A stretch of DNA of 64,000 nucleotides from Kribbella soli. GTDB lineage: Bacteria > Actinomycetota > Actinomycetes > Propionibacteriales > Kribbellaceae. How positions within the stretch are numbered: position 1 is the stretch's first letter; every line of letters starts with the position of its first letter. Shown here piece after piece: positions 59,759 through 64,000 of the stretch. The stretch covers positions 434,001-498,000 of the forward strand of contig NZ_SJJZ01000005.1 in NCBI RefSeq assembly GCF_004331345.1, written 5' to 3'. The notes below the pieces were generated by a model, which ran no database searches, was not told where the DNA came from, and was given only the letters and a program-made list of their open reading frames with translations. The position numbers and the translations under genes were made by a program.

Positions 59759-60876
59759 ACCTGCAGAACCTGGTTGAGGACGAGGGTGGTGGCGCCCAGG
59801 AGGGCTGCGTCGTGGCCGGCCTGGGAGCGGACGACGCGCAGGTGGGTTGTGGCCAGGGGCAACGATCGGGCGTAGACGGCTTCGCGGAGGCCGGCCAGGA
59901 GGCTGTCGCCGGCCTGTGAGAGGGAGCCGCCGACGACGATCACGGACGGGTTGAGCAGGCTGACCGCGGCGGCGAGGACCGTGCCGATCTCGCGACCCGC
60001 CTGGCGGATCTCGGCGGTGGCCGCGGTGTTGCCGGAGCGGACGAGCTCGACGATGTCCTGGCTGGTTCGCACTCCGAGCTTGCGGGCGAGCGCGGCCGCG
60101 GACGCGATCGCTTCGAGGCAGCCGGTGTTGCCGCAGCGGCAGCGCTCGGTGTGCCCGGGCGCCTGGATATGACCGATGTCCCCGGCCGCCCCTTGCGCGC
60201 CACGGTGCAACCGGCCGCCGCTGATCACGCCCGCTCCGATGCCGGTGGCAACCTTCACGAACAGCAGGTGCTCGACGTCCGGGTACGTCGTCGCGTGCTC
60301 GCCGAGCGCCATGATGTTCACGTCGTTGTCGACCAGCACCGGCCCGGGGAGCTCCCGGCTCAGTCGACCGACCACGTCGTACGAGTCCCAGCCCGGCATG
60401 ATCGGCGGATGGTTCGGCCGCCCCGTGCTGTGCTCGACCGGCCCGGGCAGCCCGACCCCGGTGCCCGCCAGATCGTCCAGTGACCTTCGGGCCTCGCGCA
60501 GCAGCGCGTGTCCTGCCTGGGCGACCGCATCGAGAACGACTTCCGGTCCTTCGGCGATCTTGAGCGGCGTCGTCGACCGGTGCAGGATCGCGCCGGTCAG
60601 ATCGGTGAGCGCGACGGACAGGTGCGTCGCGCCGACGTCCGCGGCGAGCACGAGCCGAGCGGTCGGGTTGAACCGGAACCGCGCCGGCGGCCGGCCACCC
60701 GTCGACGCCGCCTCACCCGACGGCACGACGAGCCCTTCCGCGAGCAACGCCTCGATCCGCCCGGTCACCGTGGACCTCGCGAGACCGCTGCGTTCGATCA
60801 GTTCGGCGCGCGTCCGCGGTCGCCCGTCGAGGAGCAGCCGCAGCACCGCGTCCGCCGTACCGAGATCGCTCATCAC
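59755..60876 (-). CDS. ROK-family transcriptional regulator
   Basis: A 373-aa regulator with an N-terminal winged helix (RTRAELIERSGLARSTVTGR), a sugar-kinase-like ATP-binding part (LAADVGATHLSVAL) and the ROK zinc motif CRCGNTGCLEAI. It is divergent from an oxidoreductase and isomerase pair and probably represses them in response to a sugar or sugar phosphate. The first of two adjacent ATGs was used; the second is three bases on. Confidence 0.92.
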   Translation of the reverse strand: MMSDLGTADAVLRLLLDGRPRTRAELIERSGLARSTVTGRIEALLAEGLVVPSGEAASTGGRPPARFRFNPTARLVLAADVGATHLSVALTDLTGAILHRSTTPLKIAEGPEVVLDAVAQAGHALLREARRSLDDLAGTGVGLPGPVEHSTGRPNHPPIMPGWDSYDVVGRLSRELPGPVLVDNDVNIMALGEHATTYPDVEHLLFVKVATGIGAGVISGGRLHRGAQGAAGDIGHIQAPGHTERCRCGNTGCLEAIASAAALARKLGVRTSQDIVELVRSGNTAATAEIRQAGREIGTVLAAAVSLLNPSVIVVGGSLSQAGDSLLAGLREAVYARSLPLATTHLRVVRSQAGHDAALLGATTLVLNQVLQV

Positions 60877-60899
60877 CGGACTTCCGTCGTACTGGTCGT

Positions 60900-60939
60900 G
60901 GACTTTTGCTTGACAGGGTTCAAAAGGGTCCCATAGCGT
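60900..60939 (+). promoter_or_regulatory. Dehydrogenase promoter with overlapping dyad
   Basis: A consensus TTGACA (60910-60915) and TAGCGT (60934-60939) are 18 bases apart. The predicted start near 60946 coincides with the GTG at 60948, so the mRNA is probably leaderless. An inverted repeat, GGACTTTTG (60900-60908) with CAAAAGGGTCC (60921-60931), spans the -35 and is a likely ROK operator. Confidence 0.65.
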
Positions 60940-60947
60940 CCTACGAC

Positions 60948-62036
60948 GTGTCCACCAAACGGCTCAGGGTAGGAATCGTCGGCGGCGGCTTCATGGGCCA
61001 GGTGCACGGCAGGTCGGCGCTGGTCTCCGGCGCCACTGTCGTCGGCGCTGTCGGATCGTCGCCTGCAAAGGCTGACGCCGCGGCCGAGGCGACCGGTGCG
61101 GAGCGTGGGTTCGCGACCCTCGATGACCTCCTTGCTGCGGACATCGACGTGGTGCACATCTGTACGCCGAACAACACGCATCGCGACGTCGCGCTGAAGG
61201 CTCTCGAAGCGGGCAAGCACGTGGTGTGCGAGAAGCCGCTCGCGACCTCGGTGCAGGACGCAGCCGGACTGCAGGCTGCCGCGGTCGAGGCTGGGCTGGT
61301 GGGCGCTGTGCCGTTCGTGTACCGCTACCACCCGATGGTCCGCGAGCTGCGGACCCGGATCGCCGCGGGCGACGCCGGCGTGATCACCAGTCTGCACGGC
61401 TCGTACCTGCAGGACTGGCTCGCCGGCGCGGACGACCAGAACTGGCGTGTGGACGACACGACCGGTGGACCGTCGCGCACGTTCGCCGACATCGGCTCGC
61501 ACTGGTGCGACCTGACCGAGTTCGTCACCGGCGACCGGATCGCCGCGATCAGCGCCCAGCTGCGGACGGTACGGGCGCAGCGTGGCGGCGTCGACGTACG
61601 GACCGAGGACCTGGCCACTGCGCAGTTCCGGACCGAGGCCGGTGTGGTCGGGACGATCGTGGTCAGCCAGGTCGCGGCCGGTCGGAAGAACCGGCTGTAC
61701 CTGGAGGTGTCGGGCACCGAGTCGAGCTTCGGCTTCGACCAGGAGGACCCGGATCGCCTGTGGGTCGGCCGTCGTACCGCTTCGCAACTGCTGACGCGCG
61801 ACCCCGAGACGCTCAGCCCGCCCGCGGCGCGGGTGAACCGACTGCCGGCCGGCCATGCGCAGGGGTACCAGGACGCGTTCGACTCGTTCGTCGCCGACAG
61901 CTATGCCGCCGTACTGGGTGACCGCCCGGACGGCCTGCCCGATTTCGCCGCCGGAGCGCGGTCCGCTCGCGTGGTCGACGCCGTACTGCGGTCTGCCGCG
62001 AGCGACAGCGCCTGGATCACCGTCGACAATTCCTAG
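60948..62036 (+). CDS. Gfo/Idh/MocA-family oxidoreductase
   Basis: A 362-aa NAD(P)-dependent dehydrogenase acting on cyclic sugars or inositols. The N-terminal VGIVGGGFMGQVHGRS binds the cofactor; VVCEKPLATSVQ has the conserved EKP Lys; and FADIGSHWCDLTEFVTGDR has a likely catalytic Asp/His. No ribosome site precedes the GTG, consistent with a leaderless start at the promoter described. The isomerase gene follows after 11 bases. Confidence 0.9.
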   Translation: MSTKRLRVGIVGGGFMGQVHGRSALVSGATVVGAVGSSPAKADAAAEATGAERGFATLDDLLAADIDVVHICTPNNTHRDVALKALEAGKHVVCEKPLATSVQDAAGLQAAAVEAGLVGAVPFVYRYHPMVRELRTRIAAGDAGVITSLHGSYLQDWLAGADDQNWRVDDTTGGPSRTFADIGSHWCDLTEFVTGDRIAAISAQLRTVRAQRGGVDVRTEDLATAQFRTEAGVVGTIVVSQVAAGRKNRLYLEVSGTESSFGFDQEDPDRLWVGRRTASQLLTRDPETLSPPAARVNRLPAGHAQGYQDAFDSFVADSYAAVLGDRPDGLPDFAAGARSARVVDAVLRSAASDSAWITVDNS

Positions 62037-62047
62037 GAGTCTGTGAG

Positions 62048-63055
62048 ATGCCACGCCCGATCACGTTGTTCACCGGTCAATGGGCCGATCTGCCGTTCGA
62101 GGAGGTCTGCCAGTTCGCCTCCGAGGCCGGGTACGACGGCGTCGAGATCGCCTGCTCGGGTGACCACTTCGACGTCCAGCAGGCCGTCGACGACGACTCG
62201 TACGTCCAGGGCCGCAAGGACATCCTGGAGAAGTACAACCTGCAGGTCTTCGCGATCTCCAACCACCTGGTGGGGCAGGCGGTCTGCGACAACCCGATCG
62301 ACTTCCGTCACCAGGCGATCGTGCCGTCCCGGATCTGGGGCGACGGCGACGGCGAAGGTGTCCGGCAGCGGGCCGCGGAGGACCTGAAGAACACCGCGCG
62401 CGCGGCCAAGAAGCTCGGCGTGAACACCGTCATCGGCTTCACCGGCTCGTCGATCTGGCAGTACGTCGCGATGTTCCCGCCGGTGCCCGCGGAGCGGATC
62501 GAGGCCGGGTACAAGGACTTCGCCGACCGGTGGAACCCGATCCTCGACGTGTTCGACGAGGAGGGCGTCCGGTTCGCCCACGAGGTGCACCCGTCGGAGA
62601 TCGCGTACGACTACTGGACCACCACGCTCACCCTCGAGGCGATCGGCCACCGTGAGGCGTTCGGCCTGAACTGGGACCCGTCGCACATGGTGTGGCAGGA
62701 CATCGACCCGGTCGCGTTCCTCTGGGACTTCAAGGACCGGATCTACCACGTGGACTGCAAGGACACCCGGATGCGGGTCGGCGGCGGCCGCAACGGCCGG
62801 CTCGGCTCGCACCTGCCGTGGGGCGACCCGCGCCGCGGCTGGGACTTCTACTCCACCGGGCACGGCGACGTGCAGTGGGAGGACTGCTTCCGGGTGCTGA
62901 ACTCGATCGGCTACGACGGCCCGATCTCGGTCGAGTGGGAGGACGCCGGCATGGAGCGCAAGGTCGGCGCGGCGGAGGCGGTCAACGTCATCCGTGCCCT
63001 CGCCTTCGACAAGCCCGAAGCCGCCTTCGACGCCGCCTTCGCCACCGACAAGTAG
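62048..63055 (+). CDS. Sugar phosphate isomerase/epimerase (AP endonuclease-2 fold)
   Basis: A 335-aa TIM-barrel protein. VCQFASEAGYDGVEIACSG, FAHEVHPSEIAYDY, FGLNWDPSHMVWQ and YHVDCKDTRMRVGGG carry the metal-binding Glu, Asp and His residues of the family, and VEWEDAGMERK the last Glu. AGGAG lies upstream of the ATG. It probably works with the preceding dehydrogenase in inositol-like or rare-sugar breakdown. Confidence 0.92.
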   Translation: MPRPITLFTGQWADLPFEEVCQFASEAGYDGVEIACSGDHFDVQQAVDDDSYVQGRKDILEKYNLQVFAISNHLVGQAVCDNPIDFRHQAIVPSRIWGDGDGEGVRQRAAEDLKNTARAAKKLGVNTVIGFTGSSIWQYVAMFPPVPAERIEAGYKDFADRWNPILDVFDEEGVRFAHEVHPSEIAYDYWTTTLTLEAIGHREAFGLNWDPSHMVWQDIDPVAFLWDFKDRIYHVDCKDTRMRVGGGRNGRLGSHLPWGDPRRGWDFYSTGHGDVQWEDCFRVLNSIGYDGPISVEWEDAGMERKVGAAEAVNVIRALAFDKPEAAFDAAFATDK

Positions 63056-63060
63056 CCGAA

Positions 63061-63106
63061 CTTGGGGAGGGTTTTCTACCCGAAACGGGACAAAACCCTC
63101 CCCAAG
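63061..63106. terminator. Bidirectional terminator after isomerase gene
   Basis: CTTGGGGAGGGTTTT (63061-63075) pairs with AAAACCCTCCCCAAG (63092-63106), and CCCG/CGGG pair inside. The stem spans the gap between two convergent stops, so it may terminate from both sides. Confidence 0.83.
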
Positions 63107-63110
63107 CTGC

Positions 63111-64000
63111 TCAAACAGGGCGAGTGTCGCGGCCGGCCGTGCGCAGCACAAGGGCCGCGACCGTGGTGGCTACCAGCATCACAGCCGCGATGCACAAGGC
63201 GACCCGCAGACCCACGATGAACTCACCTCGGTCCGCGACCAAGGCTCCGAAGACGGCCACCGCGAGCGCGCCGCCCGTCTGCCGGAAGGAGTTCAGGATC
63301 CCGGCGGCCATTCCGGCGCGGTCTGCGGCGATGTCGTTCAGCAGGACGGCGGTCAGGGAAGGTACGACCAAACCCAGGCCGAGGCCGACCGGGATGAGCA
63401 TCGCCGCAATCACTGGTCTGCTGGTCCCCTCGTCCATCCAGAGCAGGCCGAACATCGCCAGCGCGAAGATCGCTTGTCCCACGGCGATCGGCATCCGCGG
63501 CCCACAGTGTGCCGCAGCCCTGGCCGAGGCCAGGTTGGCCCCGGCGATCACGGCCATCATCGGTACGAACATCAGCCCCGTCGCCATGACGGACAGGTTC
63601 AGAACGTCCTGGAAGAACAGACTCAGCACGAACACCGACCCGTAGTACGCGGCATTGACGACGAAGCCGATCGTGACCGAAACCGTCACCGTGCGCGAAC
63701 GGAAGAGGTCGAGCGGGACCATAGGCGCGGCGGTACGTGCCTCGATCATGATGAACGCGGCCGTGGCCACCACTGCGAGCCCCAGGCAGCTCAGCACCAG
63801 AGGCTCGCCGAAGCCGTTCTCCCCTCCGTCGATCACGGCGAAGGTGAGCGTCGCGAGCGCGACGATCGCCGTGAGTTGGGCGTACGGATCGAGCGGCGTG
63901 GGACGGCGCGGCGAGCGCTCCGCGCGGGTCAACACCGCGAGGGTGGCGATGCCGACGGGTAGGTTGACGACGAAGATCGCCCGCCAGCTGAGGATGCTGG
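63111..64000 (-). CDS. MFS multidrug exporter (EmrB/QacA type), 5' end beyond window
   Basis: The 296 codons seen are the C-terminal half of a 14-helix major facilitator protein. The segment SWRAIFVVNLPVGIATLAV at the right edge is the EmrB/QacA signature, so the gene continues past base 64000. About eight helices can be counted, including AAYYGSVFVLSLFFQDVL and ILNSFRQTGGALAVAVFGAL. It would export small toxic molecules with protons. Regulators are not visible. Confidence 0.88.
   Translation of the reverse strand, partial: SILSWRAIFVVNLPVGIATLAVLTRAERSPRRPTPLDPYAQLTAIVALATLTFAVIDGGENGFGEPLVLSCLGLAVVATAAFIMIEARTAAPMVPLDLFRSRTVTVSVTIGFVVNAAYYGSVFVLSLFFQDVLNLSVMATGLMFVPMMAVIAGANLASARAAAHCGPRMPIAVGQAIFALAMFGLLWMDEGTSRPVIAAMLIPVGLGLGLVVPSLTAVLLNDIAADRAGMAAGILNSFRQTGGALAVAVFGALVADRGEFIVGLRVALCIAAVMLVATTVAALVLRTAGRDTRPV

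Overview
The window is high-GC DNA from an actinobacterium. An HU protein with a long Lys/Ala/Pro tail, an NdgR-type IclR regulator beside leuCD, a CofC enzyme for coenzyme F420, a TmsA/TmsB-like pair for 10-methyl fatty acids, a mycothiol-type DinB protein, many GTG starts and apparently leaderless promoters all point that way. Overall style and gene content suggest a Kribbella- or Nocardioides-like member of the Propionibacteriales, but the genus is an inference. Coding density is high, with 66 protein genes, two tRNAs, three predicted regulatory peptide ORFs and several RNA regulatory elements. No prophage, transposase gene or CRISPR array was seen.

Layout. 1-10.1 kb: accessory metabolism (PQQ-type sugar dehydrogenase lipoprotein, LLM flavin oxidoreductase, 10-methyl fatty acid pair, 2-hydroxyacid dehydrogenase, a six-Asp-box propeller coupled to a MoaD-like protein, a P-loop kinase, stand-alone AICAR formyltransferase, methyltransferase, CHAP amidase). 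10.2-25.3 kb: a dispersed branched-chain amino acid and serine block: ilvD, an attenuated ilvB-ilvN-ilvC operon, a pseudo-protease, serA, a 51-aa ORF overlapping leuB, ilvE, then an attenuated cimA coupled to a small ACT-domain protein. leuC-leuD with divergent ndgR lie 26 kb away at 51-54 kb; no leuA is in the window. 25.5-31 kb: secreted alginate-lyase-like protein and nrdA-nrdB, preceded by a cobalamin riboswitch and NrdR-type boxes. NrdB has Phe where class Ia enzymes have the radical Tyr, so it looks like class Ic.

31-40.2 kb: DinB protein, Fic protein, a pair of inverted DnaA-box sequences, methyltransferases, glycosylase-like protein, GNAT, FAH-family hydrolase, gltX, a CPBP protease and tRNA-Gln/tRNA-Glu. 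40.3-44.8 kb: a large cyclase/NB-ARC/LuxR regulator, a 90-aa protein and an AmiC-like binding protein without a signal peptide. 44.8-49.8 kb: a LacI-controlled sugar/nucleoside ABC importer with a nucleoside hydrolase and two tandem palindromic operators. 49.8-64 kb: VOC and HdeD-like proteins, ndgR/leuCD, corA behind a well-formed upstream ORF, hup, cofC, plsC, gpsA, a phosphotransferase, and a ROK regulator divergent from a dehydrogenase/isomerase pair. An MFS exporter runs off the right edge.

The most unusual signals are regulatory: the cimA leader peptide with its tandem hairpins, the uORF and masked ribosome site before corA, the class Ic nrdAB under B12-riboswitch and NrdR-box control, and a near-palindromic element of about 165 bp after the pseudo-protease.
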